A stretch of 9,722 bases of DNA from Candidatus Cloacimonadota bacterium (GCA_016931665.1 JAFGEH010000015.1:1-9722); one strand, 5' to 3'. Positions 1 through 7,373 are shown, numbered from the stretch's first letter. Program-made: numbers and translations. The notes: generated from the letters alone by a model not told the origin.

Positions 1-4
1 ATTT

Positions 5-10
5 AAGGAG
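5..10 (+). promoter_or_regulatory. Ribosome binding site of lepB
   Basis: AAGGAG lies five bases before the ATG at 16 and supports that start. No promoter can be judged because only 15 bases of upstream sequence are present. Confidence 0.8.
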
Positions 11-15
11 AGCAG

Positions 16-813
16 ATGTCTGCCAGAAAGAAGAAGATCAAGCGGAGAAAGCATATTGTTCAGGAATATGCCGAAGCTATCCTGTTTGCATTTGTGGTGG
101 CTTTTCTGATCAAGAACTATATATTTCAGAATTTCAAGATCCCCTCTTCCTCCATGGAAAGTACAATGCTGATTGGCGATTACCTGTATGGTGACAGGTT
201 GAAGTATTATTTTACGGAACCGGGACGGGAAGATCTGGTCATTTTTCAATATCCGGCCGATCCACCGGAACCGGGTCTGCCTTCCTTTGAAGATCCGGAT
301 CCGAAGGTAACCAGGAAAGATTATGCCTTGTTGATCAAGCCGATATACTGGGACAAGGTGAACAATAAATTTATCTGGCACCAGAAAAAGAATGTGGTCA
401 AACGGGTGATCGGGGTGGCTGGTGATACACTGGAAATATTGAACAAACAGGTTTTCATCAACGGTCAATTATTTGATCGGGGTTATGAGCAGTATATTGA
501 CCCTCGAATTATAACCCGCACGGAAGGTAATCTGCGCTGGGGCAACGAATTCATGGGGAGCAGGGATAATTTCGGACCGGTTGTTGTCCCTGAGGGTAAA
601 TATTTTGTGATGGGTGATAATCGGGACGTGAGTGCAGACAGCCGGTACTGGGGTTTTCTGGATCGCCAGGATATAACCGGGAGTCCGCTTTTTATCTTCT
701 TTTCTTATGGCAAACCGCCTTTGAAGGATATTCGTGATTATATATTCGAGCAGCGGGGGATGTTACAGGTTAAATCTAGTATCCGCTGGAAGAGAATATT
801 GAAGTTCTATTGA
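16..813 (+). CDS. lepB: Signal peptidase I
   Basis: Membrane-anchored serine protease that removes signal peptides from exported proteins on the outer face of the inner membrane. The 265-residue product has a very basic N-terminus (residues 3-12), one hydrophobic anchor at about 20-37, and the family motifs in order. The nucleophile is Ser46 in PSSSM (43-47). The general base is Lys129 in VVKRVIGVAGD (127-137). The box E motif GDNRDVSADSRYWG runs from 200 to 213. The usual Pro two residues after the SM pair is Ser49 here. About 83 residues separate Ser46 and Lys129, against 55 in E. coli LepB, because of a Pro- and acid-rich insertion at about 80-125. No second hydrophobic helix is seen at the C-terminus. 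The start is supported by AAGGAG five bases upstream. It is the only plus-strand gene here, and any operon partners would lie left of the window. The family call is secure. Confidence 0.96.
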   Translation: MSARKKKIKRRKHIVQEYAEAILFAFVVAFLIKNYIFQNFKIPSSSMESTMLIGDYLYGDRLKYYFTEPGREDLVIFQYPADPPEPGLPSFEDPDPKVTRKDYALLIKPIYWDKVNNKFIWHQKKNVVKRVIGVAGDTLEILNKQVFINGQLFDRGYEQYIDPRIITRTEGNLRWGNEFMGSRDNFGPVVVPEGKYFVMGDNRDVSADSRYWGFLDRQDITGSPLFIFFSYGKPPLKDIRDYIFEQRGMLQVKSSIRWKRILKFY

Positions 814-818
814 TCTGC

Positions 819-3590
819 TCAGTCTCCGGCATTATAAGATTCCAGTTTCTTTTTCTCATGAAATCTGATTCGGTATTCTACGCCATTTTTACTTCTTAGA
901 TCAAGCTCTCCGTGCAGCTGCTGGGTGAAGATATTGATCAGATTGAGACCCAGCGTACTGGATTCGGAAATGTCAACATCCGGGCTGAAGCCCTTGCCGT
1001 CATCCCTCACGATCATTTCATAGAGACCGTCCCCCAAATTATGCAGTTTTATGAAGATATTTCCGGTTTTATCGGGGAAAGCATATTTCAGGGCATTGGA
1101 GATGATCTCATTGAGGATCAGTCCGCAGGGAATAGCAGTGCTGAGATTGAGATAAGCGTCTTTGATATCATATTGCAGTCCGATATGGCTGGTATCGATT
1201 TTATAGGAGCTTACCAGGTAATTTACCAGTGAGCGGATATAAGCCTGAAAGTCAATGTGAGCCAGGTCTTTGCCTTCATAAAGTTTGTGATGGATAATCG
1301 CCATCGATTTAACCCGGTTCTGGCTCTCTCTGAGCATATCAAGCGTATATGGATCCTGAGAATCCCTGGCTTGGATACTGAGCAGGCTGGAGATGATCTG
1401 CAGGTTGTTTTTAACCCGGTGATGGATCTCCTGCAACATGGTTTCTTTTTCAGCCAACGATTTTTTGATATGTTCTTCAGCTTTTTTTGAATCAACAGTA
1501 CGTGCTATTTCATAAGAAACGAATTCCAGAATATTCAGGTCGTTCTCATTATAGAGGTCCGGATCTGTATAACTCTGCAGGACAATTACTCCGATGGTTT
1601 TTACACCGATTTTCAGAGGAGCTCCCATCCAGACCTGACTGGGGCTCCCCACCAGCTCAATATGGCCCTGGGAGGTCAATTCCTCGATAGTATCCTGTTT
1701 GGCCAGGATAGCCTTGCCGGTTTTGATCACATAGGCTGAGAGAGTTTTCCCGGGAGGGAATGATGTATGTTTATCGATTTGATCCACTTCATAAGGAAGG
1801 GTTAGCAGGTCGGTGTTTTCATCGTAAAGGGCCAGGAAGAAATTAGTTGTATCCAGTACTTCACTCAGATTTTGCCGGATGAGGGGATAGAGCTCATCCA
1901 GATTCCTGGCTGTGCTTGTAGCACGGGCAATATTATAGAGAACGGATTGGATCTTTTCAGCCCGCAGTCGGTCGGAGATATCCAGAGCCTGAGTCAGGGT
2001 TTTAATTTTTCCGCTGCGGTCCCGGAAAGTACTGGCGCTGATTTCAACATCGATGATCTTACCGTCTTTCCTGATGCCCTGAACAGAATAACGTATGGGT
2101 GCTGGAAGGCCGGATATCCTTTTTCTGTTATATTCCATAACGGTTTTTAATGATTCCGGGGTGAGGAATTTATCCAGATTCCGCCCAATAGCATCTTCCC
2201 GAGTGTAGCCGGTAATGACCGAGGCCATGTTATTTATATATTCGAATTCAGCCCGGTCATTCAGGATCATGATCCCTTCCTGGGAAAATTCTACAATAGA
2301 CCTGAATCTTTCTTCACTCTCTTTAAGGGCCAATTCTGATAGTATCTGATCGGATATATCAAAAATGATGCCCTCCAGAGCCAGGATTTTGCCCTGATCA
2401 GAAACCACGGCCTGGCCATGTTCATAGACCCATTTAATGTTATTATCTTTATTTAAAATCCGGTATCGGACATGGTAGATACTGTTTTGATTAATAGCTT
2501 TTTGTATTTCATCCCGGACCAGTTTCCTGTCTTCCGGATGAATAATATCATTGAAAGTGAGATCACGGTTATTGATGAAAGCAGCTGGTTGATATCCCGT
2601 AATTTTCAGACAGGTATCGCTCATGAATTCCATGGTCCAGTTGCTATCGTTCCGGCAGCGGAAGACCAGCCCGGGCAGGTTACTGATCAGGGTTTCCAGT
2701 TGCCTGGTCTTTTCCGTGAGTTCCTTTTCTGCCTTGGTGCTGGCTGTTATATCGGTTTGGGTGCCCCAGGCTTCTATCAGGCAGTTATCTTCGATGGTGG
2801 CATGAAAGGAATTGGAAAAATATTTATCTTCTCCCGCTTGATTTATCTCATGGGAAATTCCGTCGCTGAGATGGAAGCCATTGGCGATAAACGCCCTGAA
2901 GTAATCCCTGTTATCCGGTGTATCCGGCATGATCTTATTGAGTTTTAAACCGATGATCTGCTCGCGGGAGGCAGCATTCATTCTGGCGTAAGCGGCGTTG
3001 CATTCCACACAGACCGATTGAAAAAATTCCTGGATCATCTCTTCGGTTTCCAGTTCCAGCGGGATAGGGCATTCAGGGCGGAAGCACCAGATCCCGATCG
3101 TGCTGGAATCAAGGAAATTATCTAGTTTTATTTCACTGGCCTGCAATTCCAGGGAGCGTTTTCTTACGAGCATCTCCAGATTGGTTTTCTCAATACTCAG
3201 ATCCAGACGGGCTTTTCTGAGTTTAAGCAAGCTCCTGATGAGGACTACCAGTTGCACGTTCTCATAAGGTGTGGGCAGCAGGCCAGCGACTCCCGGTTGC
3301 GAGAGCAGGTCGTTGAATTCTGACTGTCGGGCCGGATCATATATGAGAATCAGGGGTATCTCCGACAGCTCCTTATCTTCCTGCAGATGCAGATAAAATT
3401 CGGCTCCGGCATCACTCAAATTGTTCAGATTAATAATGATCAGATCGGGGATATGTTTTCTCAGGGCTGGTATGGTTTCCTTGGAGAGCAGGGAACCGGT
3501 AATATGATCAAAGGGAAAATTGTTCTTAAGAGCCTGTTCAAACAGGACAATTGCCTGAGCATCGTTATCAAGAGCATAAATTCTAAACAT
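819..3590 (-). CDS. Multi-domain sensor histidine kinase (degenerate receiver, PAS x3, GAF, HisKA_2, HATPase)
   Basis: Cytoplasmic sensor kinase of 923 residues with no membrane segment. Domains in order (approximate residues): receiver-like fold 1-125; short coiled linker 125-150; PAS 155-282; PAS 298-416; PAS 425-545; GAF 548-700; HisKA_2 dimerisation/phosphoacceptor region 715-790; HATPase 818-912. The phosphoacceptor is the His of HHRVKNN (723-729, most likely His724). ATP-site motifs are the N box NEIISNALKYAF (827-838), DDGKGF (863-868) and LGLNLI (880-885). The receiver appears dead: the phosphorylatable Asp is Asn54 (IIINLNN) and the conserved Lys is Thr107 (LLPTPYE). An in-frame TTG at 3611 would add seven residues, but AGGAG sits five bases before the ATG at 3590, so I use that start. 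No response regulator is in the window, so partner and stimulus are unknown. Its position beside phosphate genes makes a link to phosphate status plausible only. The kinase call is secure. Confidence 0.93.
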   Translation of the reverse strand: MFRIYALDNDAQAIVLFEQALKNNFPFDHITGSLLSKETIPALRKHIPDLIIINLNNLSDAGAEFYLHLQEDKELSEIPLILIYDPARQSEFNDLLSQPGVAGLLPTPYENVQLVVLIRSLLKLRKARLDLSIEKTNLEMLVRKRSLELQASEIKLDNFLDSSTIGIWCFRPECPIPLELETEEMIQEFFQSVCVECNAAYARMNAASREQIIGLKLNKIMPDTPDNRDYFRAFIANGFHLSDGISHEINQAGEDKYFSNSFHATIEDNCLIEAWGTQTDITASTKAEKELTEKTRQLETLISNLPGLVFRCRNDSNWTMEFMSDTCLKITGYQPAAFINNRDLTFNDIIHPEDRKLVRDEIQKAINQNSIYHVRYRILNKDNNIKWVYEHGQAVVSDQGKILALEGIIFDISDQILSELALKESEERFRSIVEFSQEGIMILNDRAEFEYINNMASVITGYTREDAIGRNLDKFLTPESLKTVMEYNRKRISGLPAPIRYSVQGIRKDGKIIDVEISASTFRDRSGKIKTLTQALDISDRLRAEKIQSVLYNIARATSTARNLDELYPLIRQNLSEVLDTTNFFLALYDENTDLLTLPYEVDQIDKHTSFPPGKTLSAYVIKTGKAILAKQDTIEELTSQGHIELVGSPSQVWMGAPLKIGVKTIGVIVLQSYTDPDLYNENDLNILEFVSYEIARTVDSKKAEEHIKKSLAEKETMLQEIHHRVKNNLQIISSLLSIQARDSQDPYTLDMLRESQNRVKSMAIIHHKLYEGKDLAHIDFQAYIRSLVNYLVSSYKIDTSHIGLQYDIKDAYLNLSTAIPCGLILNEIISNALKYAFPDKTGNIFIKLHNLGDGLYEMIVRDDGKGFSPDVDISESSTLGLNLINIFTQQLHGELDLRSKNGVEYRIRFHEKKKLESYNAGD

Positions 3591-3595
3591 CCGCA

Positions 3596-3600
3596 CTCCT
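3596..3600 (-). promoter_or_regulatory. Ribosome binding site that fixes the kinase start
   Basis: On the minus strand this reads AGGAG, five bases before the ATG at 3590. It lies downstream of the alternative TTG at 3611 and therefore argues that the shorter protein is the real one. Confidence 0.75.
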
Positions 3601-3624
3601 GAGTACCACAAAATGAAAAATCAG

Positions 3625-3659
3625 ATTGTAATCAAAAATAAAAAGGAAGATAATGTCAA
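3625..3659 (-). promoter_or_regulatory. Possible promoter region for the sensor kinase gene
   Basis: The 96-base AT-rich gap between the PP2C and kinase genes contains a perfect minus-strand TTGACA (3654-3659) and a TACAAT (3625-3630). They are 23 bases apart, too far for one standard sigma-70 promoter. At 17 bases from TTGACA the hexamer is TTTGAT, which is weak. A promoter here is likely from the gap and composition, but I cannot assign its -10 element with confidence. Confidence 0.3.
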
Positions 3660-3666
3660 ATGTTTA

Positions 3667-3679
3667 TTACTAATAGTAA
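3667..3679. repeat. 13-base palindrome (TTACT-AAT-AGTAA) upstream of the kinase
   Basis: Perfect inverted repeat of five bases around a three-base centre, seven bases beyond the PP2C stop codon and seven bases upstream (minus-strand sense) of the TTGACA at 3654-3659. It is too AT-rich and lacks a following T-run of the kind expected for a strong intrinsic terminator. An operator for the kinase gene is possible, and chance in AT-rich sequence is also possible. Confidence 0.35.
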
Positions 3680-3686
3680 GTAGAGA

Positions 3687-4460
3687 TCAGTATTTCAGAT
3701 AATCAGAGATCAGAATGACAGAAATATCATCATAAGAACCCTGGGATTGAGCCCTGTCCCATAGATTCTCCGAAAGAGGTAATAAACAAGTTGCATTTTC
3801 TATCAGGGTTGCTATCTCGCTATCACGCACGTAATCACTCATGCCATCCGAGCAGAGGAGAAAGACGAAATGCTCAGGCAGATTGATCTCACGGGTAAAA
3901 ACTTCCACCTGAGAGGAAAGACCCATGGCCTGGGTGACCAGATGTTTTTCCGGGTGCTTAAGAATATCATCTTTACTGATGAGGTGCTGGCGATAGTAAT
4001 TCCAAACCACGGAGTGGTCTTCACTGAGTTGTTGAAGCTCCTGGCTGGAGAACAGGTAGATCCTGCTGTCGCCCACATTGCAGATAATAGCCCGTTCTGG
4101 TGTGATGACCAGGGCAGCCAGGGTGGTGGCCATTTTATAATATTCGGATTCGGAATTTCCCAGCTGATTTAATTCCCGGTTTACTTGAGAAATGATCTCT
4201 TTAAGTGATTGTGTATCAGGTTCAGAGGCCAATTTGTTGAATTTATCCTTCATGATACTGCAACAGAAACGGCTGGCAATTTCTCCCGCCTGGTGTCCTC
4301 CCAGTCCGTCACAAAGTACGAAAAGCGGATTTGCTTCCTTCGAAATCATTCCCCCGGCAGGCGTTTGTTCTACCGCCTCAGGAAGTGCCAGATAATCTTC
4401 GTTGACTCCGGGTTTCCCCCCCTTTCGGCTGAGGGCATGATAGTACAGATTAAGAATCAT
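3687..4460 (-). CDS. PP2C-family serine/threonine protein phosphatase
   Basis: Soluble, metal-dependent (Mn/Mg) protein phosphatase of 257 residues, the usual size of a stand-alone bacterial PP2C domain. Family motifs appear in order: VNED (19-22), LCDGLGGHQAGE (49-60), MATTLAALVI (110-119), NVGDSRIYL (128-136), LSEDHS (145-150), LLCSDGMSDYV (201-211) and YDDISVILI (243-251). The likely metal ligands are Glu21, Asp22, Asp51, Asp205 and Asp244, all present, so it should be active. The Arg usually found shortly before NED is Lys16 or absent. No membrane segment or extra sensor domain is seen. It starts four bases after the symporter stop codon, with only a poor GATAAG-like ribosome site, suggesting translational coupling. 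Bacterial PP2Cs usually oppose Hanks-type Ser/Thr kinases, but none lies in the window, so the substrate is unknown. Confidence 0.93.
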   Translation of the reverse strand: MILNLYYHALSRKGGKPGVNEDYLALPEAVEQTPAGGMISKEANPLFVLCDGLGGHQAGEIASRFCCSIMKDKFNKLASEPDTQSLKEIISQVNRELNQLGNSESEYYKMATTLAALVITPERAIICNVGDSRIYLFSSQELQQLSEDHSVVWNYYRQHLISKDDILKHPEKHLVTQAMGLSSQVEVFTREINLPEHFVFLLCSDGMSDYVRDSEIATLIENATCLLPLSENLWDRAQSQGSYDDISVILISDYLKY

Positions 4461-4464
4461 GATT

Positions 4465-6126
4465 CTAACTTATCTGATTCAAAGCCTGGGCGATATTGAG
4501 CGAGTTATCTCCAATATGTTCGAAATTCTTGAGCAGATCAAGATAGAGAAGTTCCGAATTGACGTTGGCCCCTCTCTGCAGCCTCTGCTGGGCAGCCCGT
4601 TTCAGGCTGTCCCGCGATTGATCTATCTTCCGTTCCAGGCGGAAGGCAATATCTAGGTCACGTTCCTGTAAATGCTTATTCATTTTGGCTTTATAAAAAT
4701 CCATGAATTCCAGGACCAGATTAGAAAAATCCCGTACTTCTTCGTTGGCTTTAGCGTGCATTTTCAATTTTTTATCGTATTTTTTCTGTGTTAGAATAAT
4801 CAATTTGAAACAACTGTCACCGATGTTCTCCAGCTCGTTGACTATGCGCATCATGGCATTGACGTTTTTGATATTCTTCTCATTCAGTTCTTCCTTGGAA
4901 AGTTCGACCAGGTATCTGGAAATTTCCTCCTGCATCTGATCGGTGAATTCTTCAAGTTTCTTGATCTTTTCTACTTCATCTCCTTTTTTCTTATCCGGAT
5001 TGAAGAAGACATCGAGAAAGACCCTGAACATATCCTCGGTAATTGCCGCCATCTTGTTGATCTCGCTTCTGGCGTTGAGAATGTTCATCTGGGCAGTATC
5101 CTGCAATCCGGTGGAAATATAGGGCAGGCGGTAATGGCTGGAAAATTCACCTTTCCTGGGTTTGACAATGGCCTCCACTAGACGGGAGAAAGGATGGATA
5201 AAACTGACAAAGAGGAGTGTATTGGTGACATTGAAAATGGTGTGAAAGAGGGCAAGATTGAGAGGCAGATTCCCCTGCAGATCCGGATCCCAGGGTGCCA
5301 GGCGATAGATCAAGCGGGTGAAGTAGAGAAAGAAGAAAGACATCCAGACCACACCGAAGGTATTGAAAAGGAAGTGAGCACGGGCTGCCCTCCGGGCATT
5401 GACACTGGTGCCGATCGAAGCCAGATAGGCCGTGATGGTAGTGCCGATGTTCTCTCCCAGAACAATTGCGGCTGCCGTAGGGAAATCTATCCAGCCTTTA
5501 TAAGCCATAGTAACGGTGATAGCCATGGCTGCGCTGGAAGATTGCACGATAACAGTGACGGCAGAACCAACCAGTACGAAGATGATGTAAGAAAGGAAGC
5601 CTAGATCGGTATAATTCTGCAGGAAGGAGAGAACTTCCGGATTGCTTCTGATATCCGGTACCGAATCCTTGAGGAAGGCCAGCCCCAGAAAGAGAAGGCC
5701 GAAGCCGACCAGGATCTCCCCGAAATCCCTCCTTTTACGGATTTTGGATAGAAAGAAGGGCAGTCCCAGACCAATAGCAGGCAAAGCTACTGCTGAGATA
5801 TTGAATTTAAAACCGAGCAGGGAGACGATCCAGGTGGTAACCGTGGTTCCGATATTGGCGCCCATGATGACGCCAATGGCCTGAGTCAGGGAGAGCAGGC
5901 TGGCATTGACAAAGCTTACAACCATAACCGTTGTCGCTGAAGACGACTGGATCATGGCGGTAATCAGAAATCCGGTAAGGATTGCTACGAAACGATTACT
6001 GGTCATATAATTAAGAATTTTCTGCAGGCGGTTACCGGCTACTTTCTGAATACCGTCGCCCATCACGCGCATTCCGTACAGGAAAACGCCCAGAGAACCG
6101 AGTAATTTGAATATCGCCAGTACCAT
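4465..6126 (-). CDS. Na+/phosphate symporter with C-terminal PhoU-like domain
   Basis: Inner-membrane Na/Pi cotransporter of the NptA/YjbB (PNaS) family, 553 residues. The N-terminal half (about 1-320) is hydrophobic and carries the two inverted family repeats. Each has a QSSSA motif (60-64 and 195-199) followed by an N-I-G-T-T motif (GANIGTT 89-95, GENIGTT 224-230). The C-terminal part (about 340-550) is a soluble helical PhoU-like domain with ELENIGDSCF (431-440) and NFEHIGDNSLNIAQAL (534-549). Family members carry out sodium-driven inorganic phosphate transport, and some may export it; direction cannot be read from sequence. The ATG at 6126 has GGGAG four bases upstream. A near-consensus promoter lies in the 129-base gap before it, so it likely heads its own transcript with the PP2C gene. 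Confidence 0.94.
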   Translation of the reverse strand: MVLAIFKLLGSLGVFLYGMRVMGDGIQKVAGNRLQKILNYMTSNRFVAILTGFLITAMIQSSSATTVMVVSFVNASLLSLTQAIGVIMGANIGTTVTTWIVSLLGFKFNISAVALPAIGLGLPFFLSKIRKRRDFGEILVGFGLLFLGLAFLKDSVPDIRSNPEVLSFLQNYTDLGFLSYIIFVLVGSAVTVIVQSSSAAMAITVTMAYKGWIDFPTAAAIVLGENIGTTITAYLASIGTSVNARRAARAHFLFNTFGVVWMSFFFLYFTRLIYRLAPWDPDLQGNLPLNLALFHTIFNVTNTLLFVSFIHPFSRLVEAIVKPRKGEFSSHYRLPYISTGLQDTAQMNILNARSEINKMAAITEDMFRVFLDVFFNPDKKKGDEVEKIKKLEEFTDQMQEEISRYLVELSKEELNEKNIKNVNAMMRIVNELENIGDSCFKLIILTQKKYDKKLKMHAKANEEVRDFSNLVLEFMDFYKAKMNKHLQERDLDIAFRLERKIDQSRDSLKRAAQQRLQRGANVNSELLYLDLLKNFEHIGDNSLNIAQALNQIS

Positions 6127-6255
6127 AATACTCCCTAAAGAGAACTAAATTGCCTTATAAGAAATGGAATCATGGCTGTCAAAAATTATTTCAGCGGGAG
6201 CGGATAAAAAAATGTCTTATCAGATTGAGGTAATGATTCAGGCAAAATATTACTT
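6127..6255. other. Intergenic gap between the ArsC-like and symporter genes
   Basis: The largest gene-free stretch in the window, 129 bases and AT-rich. It holds the promoter at 6154-6182 and the symporter ribosome site. I find no GC-rich hairpin followed by a T-run after the ArsC-like gene, so read-through from the pst operon into the symporter unit cannot be excluded. Confidence 0.6.
6154..6182 (-). promoter_or_regulatory. Sigma-70-type promoter for the symporter-PP2C unit
   Basis: The minus strand reads TTGACA (-35, 6177-6182), a 17-base spacer and TATAAG (-10, 6154-6159). Six of six and five of six bases match consensus at optimal spacing. The predicted start near 6147 gives a leader of about 20 bases, which contains the GGGAG ribosome site at 6131-6135 of the symporter gene. 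This is the best promoter in the window. Confidence 0.78.
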
Positions 6256-6705
6256 TCAGCAGTCGTCGCAGAAATCGGCCAGCACATCCTTGATAAATTC
6301 AAATATTTTCTGTTCAATCTGATCGCGGATAGCATTGGTCTGTTCCTGTTTTTCGGCTTCCGTCCCGCTCAGGGCGGCGGGATCGGTAAAACCCCAGTGC
6401 AGCCTTTTCACCCGGCCTGGGAAAATGGGGCAGCGTTCACTGCTGGATTCATCGCAAACTGTGATCACGAAATTATAGTTGCGGCCCTTACGGAAAAGAT
6501 CGAAAACACTGGTGGCTTGATTCTGGGAAATATCAATTCCGATATCCTTCATTGCTTTTACGGCCAGCGGATTGAGCTTACCCGGTTCCAGTCCGGCACT
6601 CTCAACTTCAAAGAAATCCCGGCCATGTTTTTTCAGTAGTGCTTCCGCCATCTGGCTACGGGCGGAATTATGAATACAGACAAAAAGTACTTTTATCTTT
6701 CTCAT
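6256..6705 (-). CDS. arsC: Arsenate reductase (ArsC)-like low-molecular-weight phosphatase-fold protein
   Basis: Cytoplasmic protein of 149 residues related to thioredoxin-coupled arsenate reductases, which share the fold of low-molecular-weight tyrosine phosphatases. The P-loop is CIHNSARS (10-17), with nucleophile Cys10 and Arg16. The two resolving cysteines of the thioredoxin-type family match Cys84 and Cys92 in VCDESSSERCP (83-93), spaced eight residues against seven in the S. aureus plasmid enzyme. The family block HWGFTDPA (103-110) follows. The extreme C-terminus adds another pair, CDDC (146-149), which I do not know from the classic enzymes. The ATG at 6705 has AGGA five to six bases upstream, and the gene begins eight bases after the phoU stop. 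Reduction of arsenate entering by phosphate transporters is the likely job, though a phosphatase role is possible. No arsB or arsR is in view. Confidence 0.88.
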   Translation of the reverse strand: MRKIKVLFVCIHNSARSQMAEALLKKHGRDFFEVESAGLEPGKLNPLAVKAMKDIGIDISQNQATSVFDLFRKGRNYNFVITVCDESSSERCPIFPGRVKRLHWGFTDPAALSGTEAEKQEQTNAIRDQIEQKIFEFIKDVLADFCDDC

Positions 6706-6713
6706 GATTATTC

Positions 6714-7373
6714 CTAATTATCATATTCTTCCTGGTGATGTTTAATCACCCGGCCCTCGGAAATGAAGATGGAATCCTCGGCGATGTTGGTAGAAAGGTC
6801 GGCGATACGTTCCAGGTTGGAAGCGATCTTGTTGATATGAATAGCTCTCTTGATCGTGGCCGGATCATCTATCATATAGGTTACCAGCAGCCGGTAGGTC
6901 TGCTCTTTGAGTTCGTCCACCACGTCGTCATTTATACAGACCTGTCTGGCCATTTCCACGTCTTCGGAGAGGAAGGCCTGGATGGTCTGCTGCACCATTT
7001 TTCTGGTCTCTTCCGCCATGGTTGGGATATTAATGAGTTTCTTGATGAAGGGGCGTTTGATAAGATAATCTGCACTCTGAGCTATGTTGACCGTAAGATC
7101 TCCCATACGTTCCAGATCGGTATTGATCTTCAGGATCATAATAAGAGTCCTCAGATTCTTGGCTTCAGGTTGATGCAGGGCGATCAGGGTGATACATGTT
7201 TCTTCGATATCGATCTCTTTGCGGTTAACTTTTTCTTCGGATTCATGTACGAGTCTGATCTTCTCTGGATCCTTAGACAGCAAGCCCTGAACGCTGTTAT
7301 CGATCATGGATTCCACCAGATTGGCCATTTCAATCACGGATTTTTTCAATTCAACGATCTTTTCCTGCAGCAT
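6714..7373 (-). CDS. phoU: PhoU family phosphate-signalling regulator (copy downstream of pstS)
   Basis: Soluble helical regulator of 219 residues. PhoU proteins couple the Pst transporter to phosphate-responsive signalling and limit phosphate uptake. Two three-helix repeats each carry the metal-cluster signature: DLERMGDLTVNIA (86-98) and NLERIADLSTNIAED (186-200). Both motifs are intact. The start is my choice: an ATG at 7379 overlaps the pstS stop but has AGGAG directly against it. The ATG at 7373 has AGGAG six bases upstream and aligns exactly with the start of the paralogue at 9087. By hand count the two PhoU proteins share 96 of their first 212 residues without a gap. The gene follows pstS immediately and precedes the ArsC-like gene by eight bases, in one operon. 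Confidence 0.94.
   Translation of the reverse strand: MLQEKIVELKKSVIEMANLVESMIDNSVQGLLSKDPEKIRLVHESEEKVNRKEIDIEETCITLIALHQPEAKNLRTLIMILKINTDLERMGDLTVNIAQSADYLIKRPFIKKLINIPTMAEETRKMVQQTIQAFLSEDVEMARQVCINDDVVDELKEQTYRLLVTYMIDDPATIKRAIHINKIASNLERIADLSTNIAEDSIFISEGRVIKHHQEEYDN

Noticed and set aside
912..1232. Plus-strand open frame antisense to the kinase ATPase domain, and a minus-strand out-of-frame one at 1223-1495
   Set aside because: Both are shadows of the HATPase/HisKA_2 coding region; the kinase frame has all catalytic motifs.
2472..2948. Plus-strand open frame of 158 codons inside the sensor kinase
   Set aside because: It lies antisense to well-conserved PAS domains, and its product shows no recognisable domain.
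3591..3611. TTG start giving the kinase seven extra residues
   Set aside because: The ATG at 3590 has AGGAG at good spacing; the TTG has no purine-rich site upstream.
5194..5604. Plus-strand open frame of 136 codons opposite the symporter
   Set aside because: Highly charged product with no family features, antisense to the second transport repeat.
6176..6193. Pho-box-like CTGTCA followed by ATTTCA in the gap before the symporter
   Set aside because: Only the first half matches; the spacing is 12 rather than 11 bases, the orientation is opposite to the gene, and the CTGTCA coincides with the -35 hexamer.
6186..6225. Possible terminator with a T-run after the ArsC-like gene
   Set aside because: The T-run exists on the minus strand, but only a five-base AT-rich pairing flanks it; no GC stem precedes it.
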